DNA from: Varanus komodoensis
Taxonomy: Eukaryota; Chordata; Lepidosauria; Squamata; Varanidae
Assembly: GCF_004798865.1 (NCBI RefSeq)
Contig: NW_025335268.1
Location: forward strand, 79,634,468-79,698,467
Direction of reading: 5' to 3'
DNA: 64,000 nt
Under the pieces are notes generated by a model. The model did not search any database. It had not been told where the DNA came from and worked only from the letters and a program-made list of their open reading frames with translations. Numbering within the stretch: the stretch's first letter is position 1; the number at the start of each line of letters is the position of its first letter. Shown here one piece after another: positions 12,501 through 25,728 of the stretch. The position numbers and the translations under genes were made by a program.

Positions 12501-15500
12501 CCCTTCAATAAAGTATGGTGCTATCATATGCTTGAAAGGTACCTGAAATAGTGAAACAGAAGGAAATAAATTAAGGTCAGTTTACCTGATGCAGATATAC
12601 AGCAAAATTGTAATGGGAGACATTTGAACAATGATTTGCAAAAGCATGAGTTGGCACATATCTTCATTTACAGGAGAATTCCCTTCCTGCCAAATCCTCT
12701 TCAATCAGGTTTCATTGGCACACATCAAACACAATTCTAACTAACAAGGATTTCCACGGTTTCACAAAAAATGGGTAAAATTATCAAATGTTATTTAATC
12801 ACTGTTGTGCTGGTAATGCCAAACCATTGTTTAATGAACTATGGAATGAAATAAGGCATTCATAAAAGAGGGAAGTGGGGAAGAGAACAAAAAACATCCA
12901 TTGTCTACACCAGGGTGGGCGATTTGTAGGACAAAATATCTGGAGAGCTAGATTTACCATTATCCCTCATGACTGACTATGCTGGATAGGGCTGATGAGA
13001 GATGTAGACCTTGACATCTGCAGGGCCTCAAGTTGCTCACCCCTGGTCTAGGCAAAGCAGGGTTTACAAACTGTTAGGTAAACTCTTCATATTAATGGAT
13101 CTTAGCCATTCTAATCTGATACTTTAAAAAGATGAAATTTAGCTCAAAGATTTTGAATTTTATTCCTCTATATCAAAGAATGATACAGGAAAATCTCTCC
13201 TTTTTGTGCTGTGGCACTAGCAAATATAGTTGGCTCGCTGGTGAAAGTTGATGGCAATCCACTGCAGAACTTTAAAAAGTCGTTGCTGATGCTGAATTGT
13301 GTAGTAACACTGGTCATGAATGCATTCCAGTTTTGGGTGGGAATGTAGATGTCTGGAAATCTGACCCTGGACTGCCCCAAAACATCCCTGCTTTATGTAG
13401 ATGATGTGTTGCCTTTCAAAAGAAGTCTTTATAGAAGAATCAAGAATTAAAGTGCTAGGCAGCTAATTACAGAAATGTCACCAAAACCAATCAAAACATT
13501 ATCCAGCCACCAAGACGGGCTAAATTAATCAACTCAAAATTGAACTAATATTCAGTCCCTTTTTGTAACACTGGCTGCATTGCATGAATATAACCCACAC
13601 ACTTGTTACATTGCTATACCAAACATTTTAATGGTGTTCTAACAATGTCAAAATCTAATTTCCATGTATAAAAATATCAAAGCAATGCAAAGTATAAATG
13701 TTCTACAGTTTACTCTCGTATTTATACCTGCTTGTAACGCAGTGTACGTCTTTCCAAAGTATTTCGGATGAAGGGTGACTTTCTTGGCAGAGTAGAACTG
13801 TCACTATCACTACGATACAGCTAACAGAAAAAAAGATATAAAAACAGTAACTGATACTATATAATTAAAATTAATAAAACACAATTTTAAGACAATTGCC
13901 ATGAGATAACATGGAGAAGACAATTATATATGACATCTTGGTCTCAGTTGGAGAAAAAGTCAGATATATAATATTTATATTAATTCAAATGAGTTATTTT
14001 TGGAGTTAGTCTGTTAGGATCCCAGGGTTTAGGAGTCTTCTTCAAAACCATTAGAAATATTATTGAAAGAGTGATTTAAAAAATGCCTTCAGAAGCACCT
14101 CTTTCTTCATAATCATGCTCAGGTACAGGGACATTTGGCAGAAAATGTTCTAGGAGACTAATGACATGGGCATGTCCAAAAGCAGACTGCAATGATCCTT
14201 CCCATTAAAAATTCATGTGGATAAGCAATTGTTAGTGGAAGACAGCAATGCGGTTGACTGTAGTCTTTAAATGTATTCAGGGAAAACCGGTGTCTGTATA
14301 GGCAGATGGCTTTTTGATCCCTAGACAAGGAGGCATATGTGCACACTGGGGAATGGAGCATGAGATGCAACATTCTGACAGCATGAATTTTTTCCTACTT
14401 CTATTATCAGCCTTCCTTAACTTGGCTACTGCCTGAAGATGGTGGGTGCTGTAGCCCAGCACATCTGGAGAATACAAGTTGTGGAAGACTATTCTATAGC
14501 ATACTTGAATCTGTAGCAAATGTAATGAATATAGTGGTAGCCTTCAGCTAAACATTTTTTTTTTTTATGATTCAATCACAGAGACATTGACAGTCTTGAA
14601 CAGAGCACTGAGTCTCAGGAACATGTGCTTTTCTTTTTTGGTTTTCTCCCAGCTTTGTTACCTTGGAGGTTTGAATAGAGGATGCTAGAAACTGAACTTG
14701 AAAATGCATACAAGCAGTTTTAGTGCTAAGGTATATTACAACATAAGGTATTTTTAATATAATTTAAGATAAGTCACTGTTCCAGGCCAATCATTCAGTA
14801 AGAATTTCTACTCACTCGACAAACATACTGACTTCGGGCACCAGGTGAGAATGTCTGTGAACGAACAATTGTACTACTACGAACAAAGGCAGACCCTCGG
14901 GATCGACGGCCAGTTCGGTTTTTATGAAGCAAAACTGCTTTTTCTGGGAAAAGATCTTCTGTATTAGTCTCCTTATCCACCTTCAAAAAGAATCAAAGTC
15001 TCATGATTTACAGTGCTTACTTCCATAAAAAAAAGCACAATAACTCTGGAATTAACAGAATATATAACCATTCTGTAGCGATATAGTAATTATAAAACCA
15101 AATTTTTCAAATGAAGTAATCTCCATTATAGCAAGTTGAAAATCTTCAGCCAGACATCAAAAAGTTTCTATAAATATAACATGGACCTATGAAAAATGTT
15201 ACCAGAATATCAGAAGTTGAGAAAGCAAGAATTCCCCCAAGAGATCAGACTGTTTAAGAGCTGAACAATCAAGAAGATCTATAGGCTGACAAAGCTGTGT
15301 CCCATTGCAAGACAAACAAGAGTACTGAAGGCAAGGGTCTAAGGGGGAAGAAAATAAGAGTGCATGACTTGGAAGATATCCCAGACCTAGCTCACTTAAG
15401 GATTAGAAAAAACTATAGCAGAAATTACACTTTTCTCCACTTGCCTTTATAGGGGGAGGCAGGACTTTTCCAGGGGTATACTGATCTGTCTGAGGTGAAT

Positions 15501-18500
15501 ACATATGGCCACGTAATGATTCGCCACAATAGGATTCTGGGTGTGGACTGATCTGCATGCAATTACTACATCCACTGTCAACCGATTCTGCTTGCCAACT
15601 CCTGTGAATTAAATGTTTACAATTATTTTATACCTTATCTCTTAAAAGTTTAGACTAATAACCAGAATCTTATGGTTGATGTACAATAAATCAAAAACAA
15701 AATATAAATCACTAACCTATGGGCCAGTCCGCACAACCTAACAGTCTACAATGAGTCTTTACCCTCAGGGGGGCTGAGACCCATGGTGGTGTATAAAGCT
15801 GCTGTTTTGCATGGGGCAAGCTTGCTCAGGGGTTGTATTGACATACAAACCTGGTGAATATGGGTTCTGTGAAAATTAACCACTCAGATCATACTCTGCA
15901 GGTTTGTGTAATGTGACAACCCCAAGCAGGATACATAAAGTGGTGCTTCTGCCTGCTGCTGCTCATCATGTTGTGCCAACCATGTCAGTGGCAAGAGCAT
16001 CACATAACATTACCAAGATAAAAACAGCAGTAAGGAGTAAAAACATGCAGCATATAAAACTAGTGCACCAAAATAAATAGAAAGCACCATAAACATAAAT
16101 GCCTTTATCTAGAGCTAAAAAAGATTGTAATGTAGGTGCCATGTGAGCCTCAATGGAAGATTTCCACAGAGAAGAAGCTACCTTGCAGCTATCTGCATTG
16201 CTTTATCGGGAGCAACTGGGGCAAGTCCTTGGGATCTGAATATGTAACAGTGGAGAGATGTCCCTTTATGTAACCCACCACCAAGCCATTTAAGGCTTAA
16301 AATTTAAAAAAAAAGTTGTTGAACTGAGCCCAGAAATGGACTGGCAGCCAAGACAGATGGCAAGGTACTGGCACAATAACATCACACTGGACAGGTATTA
16401 AAAATGTATCCTGGTAATTAAATGTATCTGATTCTCCTATGACTTTCCAGTACATATGTATCAGGAGTGAGCAGATACTAGCATAGAAAAAAAACCAGAT
16501 GGCTCTCATGAACACTGCATAAGTACTCTTCTCTCTATTATAAATTAGTAAATCCTATCTTCAAAGAAATAAATATGGGATATTATAGGGTAAACAAGAG
16601 CAAAATCTCACATAACAAGAGAGCAGAGATTTAGGCACAGCTTAACAGATTATCAGGGTAAGTCTATGAACAGTTTTATTTTTACTAGTACTAGTGGTCC
16701 TAGAAAATTTATGAATTTCTTACTTTTGTACTAATGTCAGATTTCGAGTAGTCAAACCTGGACTCGTGCCTACATACAGTATTTACATTTAGTCTTATTT
16801 CAGATATGTAGTCTGTAAGATTTGACACTATTTATTCACAGTCCACACAATCATGTGAACACTGATAGCAATATGAATAGTCACGGTTCTGTCTTGCCGG
16901 CTTTTTAAAATTACCTCTCTGATACAGCTTCCAGCTGATCTTCTTTTTGCTCCATCTCTAGAATTTCTTCTTCTGTGTACTCCAGTTTCACTCTCTCTTC
17001 TGCTAGCTCTCTCTCCACTGCTTTCAGCTGAGCTGTTGTCCTAGCTAAAAGGGCAGTCACAGCATCCTAGAACAGAAAATTCAAATAAAATGTCACTCAT
17101 TTTCTTTAAAAGAAGAATGAAGGTTAAAACCTTTGAACAGTAGAAAAAGAAATACAGAAGTACAAACTGATGATTGGTTGGGAGTTTCTCTGAACAAAAG
17201 GTAGCATTTTTGTTGCATTTGAAATGGCTTTCTTTGTTCTTCTGCCCTTTCCCAAAAAACTCACAGTAAGTTAAATTACAGCTTAAATAGTGAGAATTGG
17301 AATGACTAAAACATTTCAAAAGACTCTACAGAGATGATAAAGAACACTCTGTGCAAGCACATACAGATTTGGTTGCACTCCATTCACTCATAGTGCTTCA
17401 TCTCAACAACCAATAACTGAAGCTTTCTGTGTAGTTCCCAGCAATTCATAAATCAGGTATAATAATAAACATAAAATACAAATATAATAATAAAATTCTA
17501 ATACAGTAAAATACAGCATAAAATACATTATACAAAATTTAACACAGTATGAACAATTGAAACCATTTCATAAAAATTGATCAGTTAAGACAGTTGATAT
17601 GTCTCATCATGCATCATTAAATGCCTGGGAGTTATTAACCTGGCACCAAAAGGAGAATTGAGTTGACATACCAAAAGAAGGACCTCTTTTTTGTTGCCAC
17701 TTTGCCAAGCATTGCACCCCTACGCCAGGCAGGATTTTATAGTAATGACCCTGAGGTAGGTTTTGAAGCACACAGTGCAGGTGGACCAAAACTGATCTCT
17801 GGCTCTTCTAGTCCCAGTTATTAATCTGGCTGGATGTTTTGCAAAATCTGCCGCTTATGAACATTCTTCAAGGACAGCACCACATAGAGTGCATTGCAAT
17901 AGTCTAACTTGGAAATTACCAAGTTAGTCTATATTACTGAAGCCTGGTTATCTCTGTCCAGACAGGCACACCCCTATGCATCCCTAATTATAGCCCACAA
18001 AGTAGAACTCAAATGTATCCACTAGAGGTTTTTCTCCATCTGGACTCAAGCTGTGCCATTTTGCTTCACTGCGTTCAGCTGCAGAGTATACTAGAGTCAC
18101 ATGACTTTTGCTGTAGAAAGAGTTTTCAAGAACGATCATGTCAACCACCCAAGTCATGTCTTAATTTCAGAACTCCACCATATCAGCCATATATCTTCTT
18201 AGAGCCCTCTGGAAACTATGTGGATCTGTCAGCTTCTGATGTATAATCGTAGGGTCCCCACCCTTAAAAAATGCCACCATCACTCTAAGCCTCAGTTACA
18301 AATGATCTCTGACAAAGGAACTGAATCAAAGTCACACATTCATTTAGGTCACCAGCCCCATACCTGGCCAACATCAAGTCTAAAGTGTGCCCTGCTACAT
18401 GTGTTAGAGTAATAACATGTTGGGACAGTCCCAAGGTTGTCATGGAGACATAAAAACCTAAGCTGCCCAGCCAACATAGCCTCAACATGAATGTTAACGT

Positions 18501-21500
18501 TCCCTAAAACCAGCGGCCTGAAGAACCTTGGTGTCACACTACAACTGCATCACTCAGCTAAGATAAGGATCTACTGAGTAGCAAACTGGGCAGTGCACTC
18601 TAATTTCTCACTGCTGCAAAATGCTAAAATTCCAGAGCAGTAGTCAGATGAGCTGAGAGCCTATACACAGAGGAAGAACAGACCATGGTGACATGCTCCT
18701 ACCTCCATGACTGTTAAGTCTGTCCTGATGCTGGAACGAGTATGCCAGTGAGAGCAACTGAGACAGACTGATTCCTTCCTGTTTGCCTACCCAGGTCTTC
18801 GTTGCATTTGACAGATTGACTGCCTCATCCAATACTAGATCATGAAGGAGGGAGTCTTTGTTCTGCACTGATCTGGCATTCTGAAGCAGTACCCAGAGAC
18901 CTGAGGTCAGGCTGACAGGGTAGCCACCAAACTTTCAGTTGCAAGAAGGGCTGAACACCACCTGTCTGGGGGCATATTCCTCTCACCTGACTGGTCCTTT
19001 TTTCAGTGCCATATCTCCCTCTACTGTTATACACTGATAAGAGTGTCCCCACATCTCCCTACTTAGCTCCATATTCTTAGCTCCTTAGCAGGCTTCATAA
19101 ATCTGCAGGGAGTGAAGAAAATATTAATACTCAGTGCTGATTCCAATCCTTCTCCTTCAAGATCTCAGCCAAGCACTCCAGCCACTCTGTTTCATCTACA
19201 GGTAGACTGCAATTTTATAGTTCAACTGATGAAAAGGAGCTCTCACCAGTGCAAGTATCTTTGGCCCTGTTTTATTGGTCATATCATGCTATAAAATATT
19301 TTCCTAAACCATACCTCTTATCAACTAACAGAATAACACGTTTTGCACCATATACATGAGAAACATTAATAGGGGACATAAAGGACCATACCATTTTCAC
19401 TGTACTTTTGTTTTCAAAAAACTGAGAAACACTGTTTTCACACTTGGCTTTGTCTTTTGTCTCTTCGTGATCTGAACCAGTGAAGATCTGGATAGGGAAC
19501 CAATGAAGCTGCATTTCGCTAGAACTTTCATAGTCAGCTAGGTTAATCTGTGCAATGCCCTGTGAAGGTGTTGAAACAAAATATACAAATATAGTATTAG
19601 ATAAAACATGTCTTATTTCCCAAGCTACTCCTTATCACAGAATGTTATATTACGTTATGTTATTCGTGAAATCGTGCCCAACCCATCGCGACCCCATGGA
19701 CAACATTCCTCTAGGCTCTCCTATCCTCCACCATCCCCCAGATGTTCATCTAACAGCAGTTGTTGCACCATGGAGATAAGAATGAACTTTCAATATTCAG
19801 CGTTATGATGAAGGGAAACAATCTGTGCTTTATTGTTTTATGGACAGCTGTAAACCACCTTGAGAGCTCTGGCTATAGGACAGTATAGAAATTAAATAAA
19901 CAATGACCACCATCATCAATTTGCATTTCTAAGCCATGGTACATCAACTGTATCTTGAAAATGAGGACTTGGTTGTATTCTAACCACAGAACTGAGCCTA
20001 CAAGGTAATGGCAAAAAATGTATATTTAGATTAACCAATTGTATGACTAACACTAAATTTTGTTTAACTTGCTCAACATTGTAAATGATCATCTCATCGT
20101 ATAACTTTAAACTGAGTCACAGCATCGTCAGATGTATTGTCTACAAAACAGGAATTATACTGGCACTTGCACTAAATTTCAGCAACCCTTGAAAACAGGA
20201 CTGTGAAAAAAACAGGAAATTACTTCATGTGTAATTTAAAAGAAATGCATAGCAGAAAGATCTTTACAAAAAGGTCCCCTTACCAACAGTTCTTCTTGCT
20301 GATGTTGGCCAACTGAACAGATATAAAGCTGCAATGATTTTAGCTTCATGCTACTTGAATGTATAGGGATCTGGAAGACTTCATTAAATATTAAGGGAGT
20401 CTGGAAATCCAAAGCTCTAGAACAATAAGTGGTTGATGTGCCCGACTCCAGAGATGGTAAATATATTCTCACATGTCTGAAAATAACAAAAAGGAAAGTA
20501 TTTGTTGGAAAAATAGATATAATTTTAAGTTGCTAAGTAAAATGGGGCAAAACTTATACAAATGTTATGTTAGCCTGCACGTGCTGTTCAAGAGGCAGAA
20601 AATCTGAGTTTCAAATACCTCCAGTTCATGCAAACTTTCCCTGACTTGTAAAGGATGCGCCATTTGATTGTTTTCCAGTTTGGTAAAGTTGGTTTTATTG
20701 TTTGTTGGTTACCTTTGTTGTAGTTCTAATTGTATACTGAGTATTTTAATAGTAATTTTAATAGCTGGTAATGGGAGATGTAAACTGCTTGCAGATTTTG
20801 TTATACTGAACAGCATACAAGTACAAATAAATCCTAATTAATAAATATGAATGACAGTCTGAGAATGACTTTTAGGAGTATTAAAAACAAACTATTTCTC
20901 CAACTTTTTAAGCATACAAAAGGACAAAATTGCAACTGTATGAAAATGTCCAGCAATATTCACCAATCTATCATTATCTTTGGGTCTCTGTCTGCAATAG
21001 TCAGTATTCTCATTTCAGTCATTTGAAGTTTGTAGAGCTTTAGACATTTTTGTACTTTATGTTCATCCCTGTGCTATCTGTGCTTTTGTATTGTATTATT
21101 TTATTTCACCTTTTTACCCATAGAATATCTTTTATGAAGCAGATTTTTTTAAAAAAAACTATAATGTTACATTGCTTAAACATAAAAGGTTCTTGTTGTC
21201 AGTTGATTATATTGTCTATCCATAGGTTTCATTTTTGAGTTTGTGTATTTTTACTGAGCTGTATTCTTCCATGCTTTGGTTTTTGGATATACTGTGAAAT
21301 GCCTTATGTGCCTCACATTGGAACATATATTACACATACCCACACATATATGTACACCCCATTATTTTTTCTTAAAGTGCTCAATTTTATAACATGTTAG
21401 TGTTAGTGTTAATTAATCACTATGTATCAAAAAACCACAAAGCCAAGTAATGCATTCTGCATTGACTTTTGGAGGAATAAGCACCATTGTATCAGATTAT

Positions 21501-24500
21501 TCAGGTATTTCAGCTTACATTTTGCAACCTTCTTTCATAGCAATGCCAGTAAAATTCTTCAGTTGCAACACATGGACCAAGAGACACTCGCTCCCACAGT
21601 CATGCCTGAAAAAAAAGTTGTCCAGTTAATTGTCAAACCATCCTGGGACACAGAAGCTAAAGAATTGGAGCACATTTGACAATCAGGATCATAGTGCTTG
21701 AATCACATTAGAATTTTCAATCCGACCAATGGATTCCTGAAGTGCTGTCAGTGATAGACCCAAGGCTGTCAAGATCCAATGAAGTTTGCCTACTTTTATA
21801 CGCACATTTTTACACCCATTTATTTAACTGACAAACACGAAGCTATAAGCTATCATAATGATGAAGTGAGGCTATCACAATATACACACAATGAATGAAC
21901 ACAGAAAGGCAAAAACTACTAATAGCCCCTTCTGGCACCCTCCAACCCGAAACCTGGTATAATTAAAGCAGTAAATGCATCACAACCACAATAAATTGGT
22001 TATTTAACAAAGAATCACTAGAACATAACTTTTCCGCATGTGATTATTTTCTCCACACCATCATATTCCTTCTTTTGTGAAATATGTATAAACTAACCAA
22101 AATAGAGGCCTCCCAATTCACCCTCACTACTTATCAATAGTCCTAAATGTGAACATCCCTTAACCATTAAGTATATTTTGCATGTTGGCACCCATCAACA
22201 TTTACCAGAGCAATAAATATTGTTCCATGAAGCAAGGAATACTCACAGAAATCCAACTTGCATTTTTGGCTCATCACTACTGAACGCATCACTGTACAGC
22301 AATTCATCAACATCCTCATTCCTATGAAATAAAGAAAAGAAATGATTAAAAGCCAGCATTAGAGGAGTGCTTCGGCATCACAAATTATATGACCAATCCA
22401 GGAAGAAAAGCCATGATTTGCTGTTTAGTCTTGGACTCCATCTGGGTTGTTCACAATTATCAATTTCCAGTTAAACCACAGTGCAATGTTTACAATGTAA
22501 TGACAACTCACAATCCAACAACAACCCACAATACAATGATAGCCCACATGCAACCTATAGTCTGGGTTGTTGTTTCATGCAAACCAGTCCTGTATCTATT
22601 GCGAATAGGTCATTTAAAAAACTTTCAGTAAAATCATAGGAAGTTTCCTTAGACTAGTCTATGTCATTCCTCCTCTCCAGATGAGTTGGAATGCAACACA
22701 TGGCCACACAGGCTAGGAATGCTGAGAGTTGATATGCAACACATTGAGAAGCCACCAAGTTGGAGATGGCGGCTCTATGTAGTCCAGTATCATCTTCCCT
22801 GATTGCAAAGAGCTCTTCTATCCCCAAATTCTTTTAGCTGGAGATAAGGCCTGAAGCTTGGAGCTTCTGCATACAATGCATATCCCACTCTATCTAATAT
22901 GCTCAGACTCTTACAAATTTAGAAAAATCAAATGTTGCATGCTGTTAATAGCAATGAAATGATTGCCACTATATGTGTTTTACACAGTTCTTTATTACGA
23001 CAAACAAAATGTTGGAACTAATGGCTTGGATCTTAAGAATAGTAAACAGTTCAGGTAAGGGGACTTTTCTGTTCTCTTCCTTACTGTTTCCTGGATAAAA
23101 CTTTCCTGAACAGACTGGGATCAACTACAGCAGAAAAACAAAATCCCATGAAGAAAGAGAGGGGCAGCTTCAAAAGTGCAGTTCTGTGTTCCTTTCAAAA
23201 GTGGAGCTCTGTGTTTGCTTTTTCCCTCTGGTTAGTAGTTATTTTAACCGTTATTAATACTAACTAGGGTTCATTCCTCTCCAAAATGTGAAAGTCATTA
23301 ATAAACTAGTAGTGGTACAGTTCATCAGCCTGAAAGCAAGCAGCCAGAAACAGATTTCAATTTGGCCGCACAGCTTGCAGATGCAATATTGGCTTGGATA
23401 CAAAGGTGCCTTCTTATTTGAGAAATTCTTTTCCATTCACAGAAGATTTCAAACTTGGCATAAGGGTGCAGTGGATTAAAACATGAATTTAAGTTCAGAC
23501 ATTTAATTCCCTTTTCAGAAACACTTGCCATTATTGGACCCATATGCAAAGCCAACCACAAAGACTGGGAACATGCTGTTCTCTGTTGTAAAGCACTGGC
23601 ACAAGCAGCTTGCAAGCCACTATAGATGTCCAGTTTCCTAGTACTAAACAAGCCTTGTGTAGTAATAGTGAGTATTCTAACTACTATGACTTGCTTTTAA
23701 ATGGGAAACTACATCCACTCCATGTGCAGATATGAGATCTTTGCATTCCTATAAGTCAGGCTCCAGATATTTTATTGTGCAAAATTTTATGCTTTGGACA
23801 ACAAATAGCACTAGGAGTGAATTTATCCCACTCACTAATTTTGGATCCAACTTTTAAGTGGTTTTACCCCCTTTTCTAAAGGGAGACCTTTTAATTTGCA
23901 GTTGCTATTCTCACAAACAATGGGTGCTTCCAAAGAAAAAGACTTCCAGCAGTTCCATTCTGAAGGCATGGGGGCCCTATTCTATCATAAGGTATTGTCT
24001 ATAGTAAGAGAAAAAAATGGAGGAAATACTGGGAAAACATTGAAGAATAGACAATGGCCCACAAGATCCCTTGTAAAATTACAGGAATGAGGCAGGGTTA
24101 TGGTGTCATAAATCCTCATCTGGAGACTCCTGAAGGATTCTATCATTTTTAAAGATATATTTTATCATCTTTTATTGCTTTCTAAAACCAAATTTATTGC
24201 TTTCTAAAACCAAATTTAAAAATTATTCACACAACAGATTTCAATCGCTATCTCAATTAGAAGAGAAAGTTAAATGAGTGTGCAAGACATAAAGCAGTTA
24301 TTAAGCAAGTTAAGAAAAACAATAGCACAAAAATACTATAGTCAGCCAGCAGCCAAAGTGACACAGAGTAAAAAAAATCTACCCTGTTAGAACATTTTGA
24401 ACTATTAGCAATTTGCAATATTCAGTATTTAAATAAATAAAACTTTACCAAATATTTGTGTTGCTTTTAAGTGCAGGATGTTAAGTACAGTTCCAATTTA

Positions 24501-25683
24501 CAACACATTTATACAACCTGACCTTTTGCTTAAAGCTTCAAACACGCCACTGTCACTAGCCAGTGAATAATTGGACAGACATGCTGAGACTCGCCTGGCT
24601 CTTCTTTCTGACCTTCTAACACTGTCTTCCCGTAGGGTCACCGCTGCAATGTGGGAAAACAGCAAAGACAATGTCAACTGAAGGTATTCACATTTATTAA
24701 CATGAAAAAAGAAAATTCAAGCTAAGTAGTCAATACATTTTATGATTAAACCTGCTGTGATTATATCCAGCTTTTAGATACTGTAATTTCACAATAATAT
24801 AGGCCCATTTCAATGAAGAGTTGAGCACATCCTTATTTTGGCCTAGATTGGGCTATTTGTTTCTTTCATGACATGCTACTACTTTGGTTTTCTTTTGTTT
24901 TTGAAAGATGAAGATATAGGAAAAAAATAATTGTTAAAGCCAATGAATATGCACCTTGAATACAAATCATTATGCCACAAGAAAACTACAGTGTACAGCT
25001 CTTATAAACAGTGGATTGGATTCAGATTAAATTAGTTAAATTTAGCGTTCACTAAAATCAAAGGGAATCAAATTAAATCACAATTAACTTGTCTCAGTGA
25101 TTTTAACTCAACTCTAATAAATTTCCCAGTCTCTCACAGGTATAGGCACATATAATGTTTATGGGTCTCAGACATATTAATCCTAAATAAAATTACTAGA
25201 TTATGGGTATTCAAGTAAACAAATAACTAAGTCACTGGCCCATACAACTAGTTGGTATATGGGAGAAAAATAATATACTGTGTATCTTGTGCTTACTTAC
25301 CTCCACTGACTTCAAACAAGTTTATACCCAAGTAACTATGCACAGAATTGTAGCTTTATTAATATAATTACAGAGTATACTGACTGTTCTTCAATATTCC
25401 AAACAAAATCCATTTAAAACACATGCAAGTGAAATGTCAGATTCAAGAAATCAAGAAGGAAACACTAATGAACCAAAAAAATAGCATTCATGACCTGCTT
25501 GTCAATTTCCTATAGGGATTTGATTGGCCATTATATTAGAACAGTATGATAGATTAGATAAGCCTTTGATCATGTGGCAGGGCTCATGTGTCCCTATGAA
25601 TCAATTCCCTTATCTCCTACTTTTACTGTTTATATAATATTTATACCCTGACACATGACACTTTCAAGGCCTAATAGTACTTC

Positions 25684-25728
<45 letters not shown>

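Larger units (their letters stand above)
9509..16914 (-). other. introns between WWC3 exons 17 and 23: non-coding content
   Basis: These short introns contain a possible non-autonomous DNA transposon (9866-10252), a DIRS terminal-repeat relic (10612-10862) and a hAT-type MITE (12911-13045). A fragment at 14400-14475 resembles the same hAT-like family. Sequence at 15721-16040 (CAGTCCGCACAACC...) resembles the 9866 element weakly. The rest shows nothing recognisable. Confidence 0.6.
20477..24522 (-). other. introns between WWC3 exons 12 and 15: non-coding content
   Basis: Besides exons 13 and 14 and the LINE tail at 20690, I see sequence at 22440-22620 rich in AACCCACAATAC-type words that resembles the MITE-like element at 9866, and a 22-bp tandem duplication at 24171. 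Nothing else is recognisable. Confidence 0.5.

Noticed and set aside
25683-25728. CRISPR-like or regulatory tandem array
   Set aside because: It is a plain CTAT microsatellite with no spacers.
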